The position numbers and the translations under genes are program-made. A DNA stretch of 64,000 nucleotides. Origin: Zygnema cylindricum. Lineage: Eukaryota > Streptophyta > Zygnematophyceae > Zygnematales > Zygnemataceae. The notes beneath the pieces are model-generated. The model searched no databases and had not been told where the DNA came from. It saw only the letters and a program-made list of their open reading frames with translations. This document shows positions 1-11,584 of the stretch, piece after piece; position 1 is the stretch's first letter, and every line of letters starts with the position of its first letter. The stretch spans positions 71,756 through 135,755 of the forward strand of contig JBBHKE010001902.1 of NCBI GenBank assembly GCA_037447655.1. The letters run 5' to 3'.

Positions 1-590
1 CAATTACCACATTGTCAATGTCTGAACATTCCAAAATCACCCAAATCAAAATCTGAAAATTATAAAAATTTTAACCTATCAAATATCAATGTCCAGAAAT
101 CATCAATGTCAAATTTCTTAAAATCCAATTACCACAATGTCAATGTCTGAACATTCCAAAATCACCCAAATCTTATAAAAAAATTAACCTATCAAATATC
201 AATGTCCAGAAATCTTCAATGTCATATTTCTTAAAATTCAATTACCACATTGTCAATGTCTGAACATTCCAAAATCACCCAAATCAAAATCTTAAAATTA
301 TAAAAAATTTAAACTATCAAATATCAATGTCCAGAAATCTTCAATGTCATATTTCTTAAAATCCAATTACCACATTGTCAATGTCTGAACATTCCAAAAT
401 TACCCAAATCAAAATCTGAAAATTCTAAAAATTTTAACCTATCAAATATCAATGTCCAGAAATCTTCAATGTCATATTTCTTAAAATCCAATTACCACAT
501 TGTCAATGTCTGAAAATTCCAAAATCACCCAAATCAAAATCTGAAAATTGTAAAATTCCTACCTTTTAAAATTTCACCCTCGAAAATCTA
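1..590. repeat. 125-bp tandem repeat, about 4.6 copies
   Basis: Units begin at 1, 126, 239, 364 and 489 with the phrase caattaccacattgtcaatg. Spacing is 125 bp except for the second unit (113 bp), which lost about 12 bp. Each unit also contains atcaatgtccagaaatc. There is no coding potential. The left end runs off the window, so the true copy number is unknown. Confidence 0.95.
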
Positions 591-649
591 AAATGTTTCA
601 ATCGTACATTCTACAAATGTACCTAAAAAAAAAAAATTACCACTACATT

Positions 650-2350
650 AATTTTTTTTTGATGTACATTTCCACCAATCTCCAAGTACTTTTCCCGATT
701 CCCTTGGTCGTTTTCCACTCCGGAATACCGTATTTCCCGCATTATCATCGTTTTTTCTTTCCTTTGCAATCGCCTTCCCTTTTTCATCACGAACATTTAT
801 GAGGGACTCGGTCGCTTTCCAAGATCCTTTAAGAAAAACCAGATTTTCAACGGACTCCGGACTAAGCCGATTCCGTTTCACCGTTGCAATTTGACCGGCA
901 ACTGGAAATACCCGCTCCGAAGGAGCCGAAGTAGCGGGTATAGCTAAAACTATTCGAGCTAAAGAGCTCAATGCCGGAAAAAGGTGACATTTTCCTGCCC
1001 ACCATTTCAAAGGGTTCCCGGGCTCATTCTGGGAATGCTCTAAACTTTGACGCCCTTTGTACAGTTGAATTTCATGGAGCAAGTGGTCCTTGAACTCATC
1101 TCGAGTGAGGTCATGAACAGAATTTTTAGGAGGACCTTCCATTACGGACGTCGAAGACATCGGTAAATCTGTTTTTAGCGTCAAGAAAATATCATCGTCA
1201 TCTTCATTCTAAGTAGCCACCCCTTTCATGATATAACTATTTTCACTTTCCAAAATTCCACCGTCGGCACCAACCTCTAAAGGTTGAGAACTTAGCACCT
1301 CCGCGTCAAACCTTTCCAACAAAACATAGAGTATTTCTTGCCAAACTTTATCTTGTTCTAAAGAAGACAAAAATGCAAGTTGTTTCGTCCTAGGATCTAA
1401 TGCTGAAGCAATAAACTTTTTCATCGGAAGAGTCGCAAGCTCAAGAGTGCCAAATCGGGTTTCAAAATCGGAAACCATTGCGGATGCAATTAAGTGAATT
1501 GTCGAATTCCTATCATGTTCAATTGAGGTATCATTTTCAATTGAGGTGTCTTGAACCACGTTCTTCAAACCCTTAAGAAGAGAGCTAATAATCACTGGAA
1601 CCCAACTCAATGTGACATAACTATCTCCCTCCAAAACTCTTTGAGCCACCATATAAGGCCTCAAAAGATTCACTCCTCTTTCAATAACAATCCATGACTC
1701 ATCGCTAAATTTTGCATTTATTGGAACCGATGTATTCATCAAAGCACATATTGGTTATTTCAAATATAAAATTGAAGCAAGCATAGAATATCTAGACCAC
1801 CACCTTGTTGCTACATCAGGCACCAATGTCTTCCACTTTATTCCTAATTGAGTGGTAAAACTTTTGAGTATGTCATTTGCTCTCGAGGAGCTCTTAAAAA
1901 ACCCAACTAGATTCCTGGCAGTTTTCATGTGTGCTAACACACCTGGACCTGCAAAGAATTTCCCCGTGACCAACTCTAGAAGGTGGTCAACACACCCGTG
2001 CCAATCTCGAGTGCTCCTGGTTTCTCTTCAATCTCTTTCCGTTTCCCATCTACAAATAGATTTTTGTGATTATGCTCTTGGTGGGACACTAAATTTGAAG
2101 GGCTTAGTGATTTCTCTCTAGCCACAGGCATGTCACAGTGATTACAAAATGCCTTATCTGAATCCTTACCATCGTTCAACACCTTAAAATGCTGGCATAC
2201 TTTTGATACTGCTCCTTTCGGAATGCCTTTTTTAGAATGTTTGCATTCCTACCTAATTTTTTGTAAGTTCTCTAATTCTTTGACATTTTGAATGTCTTCT
2301 ACCTCCTCATCAAAAATCTGTGTCCCATCCTCCTCTCCTCCTACAATTTC
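650..2350 (-). pseudogene. hAT-family transposase, internally deleted and frameshifted
   Basis: On the minus strand, in order: a BED-type zinc-finger piece (2182-1976) with CNHC and HQEHNH; a segment with VTGKFFAGPG and ATRWWSRYSML (1973-1755); a middle segment (1742-1209); and the C-terminal hAT dimerisation domain (1184-648) with NPLKWW and SAPSERVFPVAGQ. In hAT elements this C-terminal block mediates multimerisation and the BED finger binds element ends. The pieces lie in different frames with stops between them. The BED finger is followed almost directly by the late CxxH-like stretch (WHGCVDHLLELVTG in another frame), so most of the RNase-H-like catalytic half is deleted. This is a dead copy. 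I could not define its terminal inverted repeats. Confidence 0.85.
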
Positions 2351-2359
2351 TTGATAATC

Positions 2360-3080
2360 CATTAAATGGATAAATATATAATTTTAGTTTTTTACTATAT
2401 CATAAAAAACTAGTTTTTCCTGAAATACGTGCTGCCTGGTTATAGAAGGTTCAAAAATATGGTCGCAATATGGTGGCTGTAATGGCGGCAGTCTGACAGA
2501 TGTGATCGTCTGTACATCTGGTCGTTTTTTTTTTCAAAAAATGTGTGAGTCACAATTTTTACAATGTATTTTATTTTTTTCGTTTCGGTAGTATAGTTTT
2601 AGAACTATAAAGAATTATTTTAAATTTGTCTACGTTTTATGTGCTTCGCTGTCCGTAAAATTTTTCAGTTAATAGTCACGGAACAGATTCTCATACTTGA
2701 CATGCCACGCTATACAATGTACATATTATAGTACAGTATAAAATAAAGTACTAAAAATTCGTACTTTATATTTTTAAAGTTATCGCCGATATGGAATTTG
2801 TTGGTCTCAGACCGATATATCGGGACCTCTGACCGTTCGATAACCAGAGGTCGCAAAAGTCAAAAAAATCCATACCCGACACCGACCGTTTTTTTTTTTT
2901 TCAAAATCTGAGTAACCGACGCCCGACCGAGTTTTGTCACGCTCCAAAATTGTTAACCGTTAACCGACCGTCGTTTACGAAAAAGAGAATTAACCGAATC
3001 TTGATTTTTCACGACTAACCGTGCCCGCCCGTAACCGAAAAAGTACAATATTAATCAATGTACGACGGAATAAGCCAATA
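2360..3080. other. non-coding; remnant of an ATCGG-rich element
   Basis: No ORF of interest. 2780-2860 (tatcgccgatatgg, gaccgatatatcggg, gaccgttcgataacc) closely resembles 22060-22170. It also echoes the ATCGG-rich hAT-type MITE at 55871-56255, so it is probably a diverged relative. The rest is unassigned. Confidence 0.4.
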
Positions 3081-3084
3081 ATTA

Positions 3085-3610
3085 CGATTTGTCGCATTCC
3101 CTAAGATTTGCGAAATGAATATTGTTAATACCGTGTCAAATTTGCGACGCTTTGTCGCGTTCCCTAAGATTTGCGAAATGAATAGTGTTAATACCGTGTC
3201 AGATTTGCGACGCTTTGTCGCGTTCCCTAAGATTTGCGAAATGAATAGCATACTACACCGCCAATCGCTATTAGTGTCAAGGAATAAATAGCGTCAAAAA
3301 ACAATTAACGTTATTGATTCTAATTTAGTACCGGAAACGTGGCAGATTATGGTCCACGTCCTCAAATAGCGTTATTAATTCTATTTCAAGTTTTGGGGTC
3401 AAAATTTAGGGGCTCCAAATAAGCATTATATACTCTAATAGCGATTGGCGGTGTACTGTGTCAGATTTGCGACGCTTTGTCGCGTTGCATAAGATTTGCG
3501 AAATGAATATTGTACTACCGTGTCAGTTTTGAGACGCTTTGTCGCGTTCCCTAAGATTTGCGAAATAAATAGCTTACTACAGTACCGTGTCAGATTTGCG
3601 ACGCTAATCA
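3085..3610. repeat. 60-69 bp tandem repeat interrupted by a MITE
   Basis: Five units share tgtcgcgttccctaagattt followed by gcgaaatgaat. They occur near 3089, 3155, 3215, 3477 and 3540. A 202-bp MITE (3254-3455) splits the array. Short ORFs here only reflect the repeat. Confidence 0.9.
3254..3455. mobile_element. TA-flanked MITE (type A), 202 bp
   Basis: Both ends carry the inverted repeat TACACCGCCAATCGCTATTA (left) and its complement (right), each finished by TA. The neighbouring repeat unit at 3515-3530 (attgtacTAccgtgtcag) shows the empty site. The flanks here read gcatac-TA...TA-ctgtgtcag, so the target is TA, as for Tc1/mariner-type elements. No ORF; non-autonomous. Confidence 0.9.
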
Positions 3611-3619
3611 TGATGCCAC

Positions 3620-4145
3620 TTACTTCCACGATACCAAAAGTATAAAGAACAATAATGTTGGAAAAAAAAGTACAAAATTCTCATTTTTTTGGTTTTTTGT
3701 TTGCATGACCGTAACTGACCGTTTTTTTTTTTACTGGTGAGTCAACCGACCGTAACCGCCCGACCCCCAAAATTTGGCAACCGGTTGACCGTTTGCGACC
3801 TCTGTCGATAACCGATAACTATCGGTATCGGTGTTATCGCGATAATTTTTTTACCGATACACAACACTATAAATTTCAAATGTATTTCTGAGTGTTGTGT
3901 ATAAAAATATCGCGTTAAATTCGATATTTGATATAGCGAATATCGATTTGTAAGAGGTCTCGATATGGTACGGTAACCCGAAAGGTAAATCGTAAGGAGA
4001 ATAGTACGGTACATCGTACGATCGGTCATACGATTTCCAATGACAAAGAAAAGTACATAGTTAGCTATCATCTGTCCGTTTCCATTATAATCAGACGAAA
4101 TGAAGTACACCGTTTGTTTGATTTTGTCCGTTTTCGTCCAGTACA
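3620..4145. other. non-coding; hAT-type MITE ends
   Basis: ccgatacacaacacta at 3854-3869 is the same terminal sequence as the right end of the element at 55871-56255. gagtgttgtgtata at 3889 looks like the start of another copy. I could not pair the ends, so boundaries are not given. Confidence 0.4.
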
Positions 4146-5560
4146 AAATTTTTATGGGAATTGATCATGACAGTGACTGTTTTGGTTGCGCACAGTCACT
4201 TACGTCATTTTGTCAAAAAACGTACGTTTGAAGTACACATTGGTACAAATAAAGTACCGTTGAGTATAAATTTGACGGTCAATCGGTTGGACATCTTTGA
4301 CTTTCACAATATTGCTTCAACCGCTTAAAAGTTTGTCGCGGTTGCGAACGTCGACCGTCATAATAAAATTAGCAATTCACACGGCCGGCGAGCGTTTACG
4401 GTAACAAAACTGCGACGACCACATGTAAATAAAATGGTTGCAGACAGTAACTTTTTGTCGTTATGTGAGCTCCACGGTGAGAACCTAGCCGCAAAATTGA
4501 AATTGAATCGTCTAAGTGTTACATTGAACTTAGAGCGTTGTTCCATTAGGCGCTCTCTGTAAACGTCAAAAAATCGTTTACTGAAGCGATCGTTCCATTG
4601 TGTCGGGTCAGTAACCGACATTTGTTTTGCGTGGCCATGTTGATTGGTCCACGTAATAAATGAATACGATTCTGTTAATCTTCAAAGAATCTCTGAGAGC
4701 AAATTGTGACCACATATTTGAGCCAGCGAAAGGTAAAAAGTGACCGTAAGACGTATTGAATGAAATCTGTACGGGCGGACGAAACGTAAGATATGTAAAA
4801 GCGTACGAAAATGTCACAATGGTTAGTGGATACCAACAGAAGCGTGAAACAATATCTTCCGTCAAAGATTTTCTTGCGGCTTCTGGTGGCCTCGCATCCT
4901 CCCTGGCGGAAGGCACATGTCATACGCGACGTGTACCCATCTGGTAGCGCGGTCGTCGTGGAAATTTGTTCCCTTTTCCACGAGGCACGACGGTATTCGT
5001 TCAGGCGCTGAGAATTGACCTACTCCGGGTCACTTGTTGCGAACTGAAAGTGTCAGACGACGGCGTATCCGATTATGAATCCGACGATCCACGTTTACGC
5101 CCATAAACGTGGAGAATCAAATCCCTCATTCATTAGCCTTGTTTTTCTGACATTTTTTTTTCTTTGGTACGGCACTGTACGAAACAGTACGCCTTTCAGT
5201 AAACAACGTCATTTTTCCCCTAATGGAACTTTGCCCTTAGACGCAAAGTGAAACGAAACCTATTGAAACTGAAAGTACTATAAGTCTCGTACGGAAATAT
5301 TATAACGCACGAAACGAAATAAACTTTTATAATAAAACGAACCGGCGTAAAAATATCATTTGAAATTAAATGAAAAAAATGAGCGTCGTCACGCGCGACG
5401 AAATCGAGCCACGCTATTTAACGTTCGCTTTCTGTCACGTTGCAGTCACGTCTATGACCAGCGTCACGGACGTCATATCGTAGTCCTACTCTGCTTTTGC
5501 CATTTTGCAAATAGCGTGTACACAAGGGTAATTATGAGTTTTTAACGAGGGGTGACTAAA
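4146..5560. repeat. dispersed repeat; inverted copy at 13.86-14.48 kb
   Basis: 4150-4400 (cagtgactgttttggttgcg, tttgacggtcaatcggttgg, attagcaattcacacggccg) recurs in reverse complement at 13860-14480, where the copy is split by a MITE. No long ORF in either copy. 4400-5560 continues with the same base style, and I recognise nothing in it. Confidence 0.7.
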
Positions 5561-6034
5561 AAGAATTGACTTCAGGGGCACGTGGACGCATTCTTTGCTG
5601 GACGAGTGCGCTGACTCCACACTAAATCCGAACCGTCACATATGTGACTGTGCGGTACTGTAACCTCATACGAATATCCAACCCACAAACAAAGAAGGAC
5701 AGTTCAAACGATATACTACCGTACAGCACAGTACTGTACTGTAGTGTACTTTCTGCACCTGAATTCTGTACTGCAATTTATAAAGCGTCCAGCTTTACCA
5801 GCATATCCTAAACAGTGTGGTCCACAATAAACTCAAATCCAGTGTGTTTTTGAATCCGCACTCATGATAGCAACTGACATGAAACCGTTAGGAGGTCCAT
5901 CACGCGTTGTCATGGAACATAAAATAGTATGGATCCATGCTAAATCAGAACCGACCTAGATCCAACGGAGATCGGCACAGCACCGTAGTAGACAACGGTT
6001 TAGCGGACGGCATAGCCGTTCCCTGATGCTACAG
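5561..6034. other. non-coding, nothing recognised
   Basis: Short palindromes such as acagtactgtactgta occur near 5735. There is no ORF, RNA gene or repeat boundary I can support. Confidence 0.4.
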
Positions 6035-6253
6035 TACACCTTGAATCGCTATTAGAATTAATAGTTTTTTCGCCACTAAAAACATCTTTTCTGCGTACAC
6101 ACTTGTCCGATTTTCAATTTGAGACCGCCAATCGGCAGCTGAGAATCCTATCCTTCAATCGCGACCGTCAGATCCACAGTCGGACATGTGTGTACGGAGA
6201 AAAAATGTTGTAAGAGATGAAAAAAGCATGAACACTAATAGCGATTCACGGTA
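6035..6253. mobile_element. TA-flanked foldback MITE (type B), 219 bp
   Basis: Ends TACACCTTGAATCGCTATTA and its near complement with TA at both sides. Unlike type A, the inner arms (cttttctgcgtacacacttg and catgtgtgtacggagaaaaa) are also complementary, so nearly the whole element can fold into one hairpin. Confidence 0.85.
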
Positions 6254-6449
6254 CAGTGACGATTTGTCACGAGCAGAAAAATGGGTTAGGTGTTTCGCTT
6301 TAGAAAAGAAAAAAAAAAACTATGGCAGCTTTGCAAGGAAGGAGCATATGAGCTCCTTGCAGTCCTTTTATTGGTCGAATCGTACGGCTATCTGCCGGAC
6401 TTTTAGAACCATGGCTATTGTACGGATGCTTTAGCATCCCGCGTTTCTT

Positions 6450-6760
6450 ATTTTAGGGTTTCTCTAGGGTGGGATGTCCCTTTTAAAGAGACTTGGAGAA
6501 AGGCCGTCCGTTTGAATCAAGAAACCCTAAAACGGTCTCTCGAGGCAGATCCTGGTGTATTTTGTCGTATTTGTCGTTTATTGGTTTTATTTTACCTGAA
6601 ATGAGCGGCTTCGGCCTGGTTTCAGAGGCTGACGTCATCAGACACAGCCTGACACGTGTGTTGTAAATCTCTTGTTGGAGAGAAGGCGGTCATTGGCTAA
6701 GGATTAGCGACGTCACACTTTAATCTATCAGCGTCTGGGAGAGGTAGAAACAAAGAAATA
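6450..6760 (+). promoter_or_regulatory. plant-like promoter upstream of the 7234 exon
   Basis: A cluster of known plant cis-motifs: telo-box TTAGGGTTT (6453-6461) and its inverted partner AAACCCTAA (6522-6530), the TGACGTCA palindrome (6630-6637), a G-box CACGTG (6653-6658), an inverted CCAAT box ATTGG (6692-6696) and GACGTCAC (6709-6716). The region lies 0.5-0.8 kb upstream of the first ATG of a GC-rich exon. The motifs are seen; promoter function is inferred. Confidence 0.5.
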
Positions 6761-6769
6761 ATTTAGAAA

Positions 6770-7233
6770 CGGGAGACGGAAGAAAGGACCTGAAGAAGGT
6801 AGCAAAGGGACGGACAGAAAGAGAGAAAAAGCAGGTGGAAAACGACAGAAGCGGGAGACAGGGAGTGGGAGAGAGAGTGAGAGGGAGAAAGAAGTCCATG
6901 TAAAGACGCAGAGAGAGAGACAGAGACACAGAGAGAAATCCATCTAGACAGAGAGACGCATAGAAACAGAGAGAGAAATTTATTTAAACACAGAGACAGA
7001 GAGAGAGAGGCAAGATCTCTGTCGCTCAGCCAGTCACTCTGTCGGTCGTCCAAAGCCGCGATCGTTTGAGGTCCCAGCCAGAGCCCTCTTTCCCCTCTCT
7101 TTCCCTCTCTCATTCTCCCTCTCTCAGTCTTTCCAAAACTCCTGCACCGCCTCTCCCACACTCCACACCATCCGCTCGCGTCACGTCCTGTCCCGCGTCC
7201 TTCGTCTCGAGTCCCCCGCCTTTGGTGTGGTCT
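6770..7233 (+). promoter_or_regulatory. probable 5' leader, purine-rich then CT-rich
   Basis: 6770-7010 is dominated by GAGA/CAGAGA runs and 7080-7150 by CTCTCT runs, a composition common in plant 5' untranslated regions. Base composition jumps to GC-rich at about 7040. Several Ser/Leu-rich ORFs on both strands are products of this low-complexity DNA. Confidence 0.4.
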
Positions 7234-7449
7234 ATGGCCTCTGGCGGTCCGGGCGGCGCCAGCAGCAGCAGCACAGGCGGCAGCGGCATGCCCGTGGCGG
7301 CACGTGGCAGCAGCAGCAGCAGACCGGCCGTCGGCGGCAGCAGCAGCAGCACTACTACGGCGGATCAGCTGCCGCGCGAGATGCACGAGATGCGGCTGAG
7401 GGACGACCAGCACCAGAACCACCAGCTAGGGCACCAGGGGGAGGATAAG
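7234..7449 (+). CDS. orphan first exon of an unknown Ser/Gly-rich protein
   Basis: From ATG 7234 a 72-codon frame reads MASGGPGGASSSS and, near its end, LPREMHEMRLRDDQHQ. It ends at a donor (gaggataag|gtaggg) in phase 0. The N-terminal 45 residues are Ser/Gly/Ala-rich and presumably disordered; the last 27 are charged. Supporting a real exon: GC-rich coding-like composition against AT-rich surroundings, a promoter-like region upstream and a clean donor. The following intron starts as a GGGGAGGATAAGGTA minisatellite and runs into the scaffold gap, so downstream exons are missing. An upstream in-frame ATG at 7066 exists, but that stretch is CT-repeat translation. I do not recognise the family. 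Confidence 0.5.
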
Positions 7450-7642
7450 GTAGGGGAGGGAGGGAGGAGAAGGGGGAGGATAAGGTAGGGGAGGGAGGGA
7501 GGAGAAGGGGGAGGATAAGGTATGGGAGGGAGGAGATGGGGGAGGATAAGGAGGAGGGTAAGGGATGAGGGTAAGGTATGAGGGGGAGGATAAGGGGGAA
7601 GGTAAGGTATGAGAGGGGGGAGAAGGGATGAGAGGGAGGAGG
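7436..7642. repeat. G-rich minisatellite (ggggaggataaggtaggg)
   Basis: Imperfect 15-37 bp units built from ggaggataaggta and gggagggagg repeat up to the N-run. Such DNA breaks assemblies, which probably explains the gap. Confidence 0.9.
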
Positions 7643-7652
7643 NNNNNNNNNN
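7643..7652. other. assembly gap (10 N)
   Basis: Ten N bases of nominal size. The sequence class changes from a genic G-rich repeat to retrotransposon across it. The two sides may not be truly adjacent, and the 5' LTR and gag of the following element are absent. Confidence 0.99.
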
Positions 7653-7951
7653 ACCCTTTTGTAGAACTTTGAGTTTTTAGTTTAGGAATTGTCGTTGTAG
7701 TCTACATAATTACAGTCAATGTTTTAGTCTAAAATCAAAAAGCTTTCAAAATCACCACAGACTAAATCACTACTGTAGTTACAATCACAAAAGAGGGGGA
7801 GAAAGTAGTTATTGACGGAGTCAATGATTATTGTTCTTTCCTACTAAACAAAATAGAAAATTCACAAAAAATTTAACAAATCATCTATAGTTTGGAAGGT
7901 GAGGGTTAGACCAATACAATAAATATACTAGATAAAACAAATCATCCTTTC

Positions 7952-10929
7952 TTGTTATTAGTAACTGAGGCAGTTATTGATGAAAGAGGGGGAGAAAACA
8001 CTAACATTGATGTCATCACTAAATCAGACACCACTAAAACTTTCGAAAAACTAAAATCTGATTTTGTAACTGACATTAATACATCTGATGTTGCTGTTAA
8101 GGATTTGATTTTTGAATTTCAAGATGTTTTCCCAAGTGATTTACCCTCAGGAAGGCCACTTCGCGAGATGTAGAACATGTTATTAACCTTGAACATGGAT
8201 GTAATCCTCCTGTCACAGGAATTTATAAACACAGTTTCTTTGAGCAAGAGGAGTTAAAGAAACAGATCAAAGAACTCTTAGAGAAAGGACATATTCAACC
8301 CAGCAAATCACCGTACGGAGCACCTGTTCTTTTCGTCAAAAAGAAGGACGAAACGTTGAGAATGTGTGTCGATTATCGTAGTTTGAACAAGATTACGGTG
8401 AAGGATAAGTATCCGTTACCTTTAATTTCTGATTTAATAGATCGTTTAAAAGGTGCTAAAGTATTTTCGTTGATTGACCTACGTAGTGGCTTTAATCAGG
8501 TGCCGATTAGAATTGAAGATGTTGATAAAACTGCTTTCAGGACTAGGGTGGGTAATTTTGAATAGATAGTGATGCCATTCGGCTTAACGAATGCACCACC
8601 TACTTACCAAAGATTAATGAACCAAACCTTTTCAGATTACATAGATGAGTTTGTCCAAATGTTTATAGATGATATTTTAGTTTACAGTGAATCTAAAGAA
8701 CAACAAATAATTCATTTTAAAAAAGTTTTGGAAAGGTTAAGAGAAAGAAAATTATATTGAAAATTGTCAAAATCTAGTTTTCTTAAAAGTGAACAATAAT
8801 GTTTGGGACACATAGTTAGTGAGGAAGGTGTTAAAACAGATCCATCCAAAATTTTAGCAATCCAAAATTGGAAACAACCTACAAATGTAACAAAAGTTAG
8901 ATCGTTTTTGGGATTGGCCACTTATTACAGGAAATTTGTCAGGAATTTCAGTATGATCGCCGCACCTTTGACGGATTTACTTCGCGAGAAGGAGACGTTT
9001 GTGTGGGGAGCTGATCAGGATGGAGCATTCGAGGAATTAAAAAGGAAGTTGACCTCTGCCCCTACACTAGTGTATCCTGACCCTGCCGAAGAATTTGAAA
9101 TTCTAATCACCACAGATGCATCGGATAAAGGTCTAGGTGCAGTCATAAGTCAAAAAGTCGGCAAACACTTTCATCCTATTGCTTTTGAGTCCAAAAAATT
9201 TAATGATGCTGAAAAGAACTATACAGCACAGGAGAAGGAATTACTTGCAATTGTACATGCATTGGTGAAATGGCGTTGTTATTTGCATAATAAAGAATTT
9301 ACAGTTCATTGTGATAATAAAGCACTCTCTTATTTACAAAGATTAAGTGATGCGCAGATTATGACTGGCACAGAGGTTAGGTGGATGCAAAAATTGACAT
9401 ATTTCAAATTTAATGTCAAACATATTCCTGGGAAAACAAATGTAGTCGCAGATCCTTTAAGTAGATGTTTTGAAATAAGTGTTATGGTTCAAGATGAATT
9501 GTTTTTAGATACAGTTAGAAATGGTTATGATAAACATCCTTATTTTGTTGTGATTTACAAGAACATTTCGGGAGGGAATTTTAACCCATTGAGTGAGAGA
9601 CATGTCAAAAACTTTAGACTAGAGGATGGTTTATTGTATTTGCAAATTGGGGATAGATTATGCATTCCTGAAGTGGGAGACTTAAGAAAACAAATTTTAC
9701 GGGAAGCTCATGAGCATTTAGGACATCTAGGTCGAGATAAAACTCTTAGTCGATTACAAAGTAGATTGTTTTGGCCTGGGATGGCAAAGGAGGTGTCAAA
9801 ACACGTGGAAAGTTCTGTCCCTTGCCAACAAAGTAAACCCAGTACTCAAAAAATTAAAGGTCTCTTAAAACCTTTGGATATCCCCGAAAGACCGTGGGAA
9901 TCTGTCAGTATGGATTTTATTGTTAGGTTGCCTGCTTCATCTAAAAGGAATGACAGTATCATAGTCGTAGTTGATAGGTTCAGTAAAATGACAATTTTTA
10001 TCCCTTTCAAAACCACTCATTCAGTTGTAGATATTGCAAAGTTATATTTTGACAACGTGGTCAGAGATCATGGAGTTCCTCTATCTATAGTCAGTGATAG
10101 AGATTCTAAATTTACGTTTGCTTTTTGGAAAGAATTATAGCAAAATTTAGGCTATGAATTGAAAATGAGTACCGCTTATCATCCTTAGACAGATGGACAA
10201 ACAGAAAGGATGAACCGCACACTAGAGGAAATGCTTAGGACTGTTTACAGTGGAGTTCAGAACACACGGGAATCTAAACTGCCATTAATGAAATTTGGAT
10301 ACAATTCATGTAAACATGCTAGTACAAGATTCTCGCCATTTAAAGTTGCATACGGATACAAACATAGAGAAGCATTGGACTTAATAACTTGGTTCACTCA
10401 AGAGAATAGGGGTTCTGGAACAGAGTTTTGGGAATACGTTCAATGAATTTGGAAAACTGTCCCGAATTCATTAATGGAGGCACAAAGGAGGCAAGAATTA
10501 AATGCTAACCGCAAACGGGGTGATTGGGTGTTACGCACAGGTGATAAGGTTTGGCTTTCTACAACTCATTATTGGTGCAAGATTGAGGGACAATCGGATC
10601 CTACGCGGAAATTTGCCCCTAAGTACATCGGACCATTTACTGTAATCGAGATGATATTGTCAGTTGCTGCCAAATTGGACTTCTCCCCTTCAACAAAAAT
10701 TCATCCAGTGATACACATCAGCCAATTGAAACCAGCGAAACTTCGACCAACTGAAAGAGAATTGGAATTGGATCCCTCAATAATTATAGAACCTGAAGTC
10801 CACAGATGGGTAATAGATTGGGTTGGTCAACGGTTCAAGGTTGGTGATACTATATTCTGGCAAGTGCATTATCTAGGAAGGCCTGAGGATGAGTTGACTT
10901 TAGAGGATAAAAATTCTGAGTTTTTATAG
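7952..10929 (+). pseudogene. Ty3/gypsy (chromovirus-like) pol polyprotein, decayed
   Basis: In order: a spacer after protease (from 7952); reverse transcriptase with [14 protein letters not shown] (about 8350), VMPFGLTNAP and FIDDILVYS (8570-8680); RNase H with [12 protein letters not shown] (about 9110); integrase with the H-H-C-C zinc motif (HEHLGHLG, about 9710) and the catalytic Asp/Asp/Glu core; then a C-terminal chromodomain-like tail (QVHYLGRPEDE, about 10860). Integration into chromatin is the known role. It is broken by a frameshift near 8170 and stops near 8563, 8758, 8800, 10138, 10186 and 10444. Several stops replace a conserved Trp or Gln codon by TAG, as cytosine deamination would. 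There is no gag or 5' LTR because the scaffold gap lies just upstream. Confidence 0.9.
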
Positions 10930-11013
10930 AGGTATTGGAGGGATAATAATATAGAAGTCCCGTCTTGAGAATTAAAGGTGTTTAACTGAGGTCAGTTAAA
11001 AATATAGAGGGGA

Positions 11014-11560
11014 TGATGTAACAGCAATAGCGGATCGAACTTGTTTATAAAGGGGTATTTAGGTATTATGATTATAGAGTACTAAATTTGGTAGATGTCC
11101 GCGAAAGAATCACGCTATTTGGAGTTATATTTTAGAAGTTATAGCGATAGGTGTATTTAGGGGATAGCGTGGTGTCTTAATAACAAGTGGGTATCATTGA
11201 AACGGGTTAAGGGTCAAATTAGTACCAAAATTAGAGAAAAGGCATTTTTTGCATTGAAATCTCTTACTAACTAAATAGTGTTTTAGTAGTTAAAAGATAG
11301 AATTATTAAGAGTGGATAGTAGAGGAAACACTTTAATATGAAGGGTTGAGCCACGAGGGCAAGAGACCAAGCTAATGTTATGTGGACAGAAGCTTCTTCT
11401 AATTTAAAGTTTATCCTTATGTGAGTGTTTTCCAATGTGGATGTGTATTTTCCAATGTGTGGAATGGTGTGGTTGAAATTGTTTGTAGTAATGGGATTTT
11501 CAGAGAGGTAGGAAATCCTGTTACAGATGGGGTAGGAAGATAGGGGAGGATAAGAGTGAC
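11014..11560 (+). mobile_element. start of the gypsy element's 3' LTR
   Basis: A polypurine tract (tagaggggatga) is followed by TGATGTAACAG, a typical LTR start. The LTR's right end is not defined, because no second LTR is present to compare with. It may extend to about 12.4 kb. Confidence 0.5.
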
Positions 11561-11584
11561 AAAGTCACTCTTACAAAGAAAGGT

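Noticed and set aside
1-590. CRISPR-like regular repeats
   Set aside because: Contiguous 125-bp tandem units without unique spacers, in a eukaryotic context.
5700-5760. Palindromic acagtactgtactgtagt
   Set aside because: Short low-information palindrome, common in these gtac-rich repeats; no flanking evidence of function.
6720-7422. Long Ser/Leu- and Ala-rich frames on the minus strand opposite the orphan exon
   Set aside because: GA/CT repeats and GC-rich exon produce open frames on both strands. Only the plus frame has promoter-like context, ATG and a donor.
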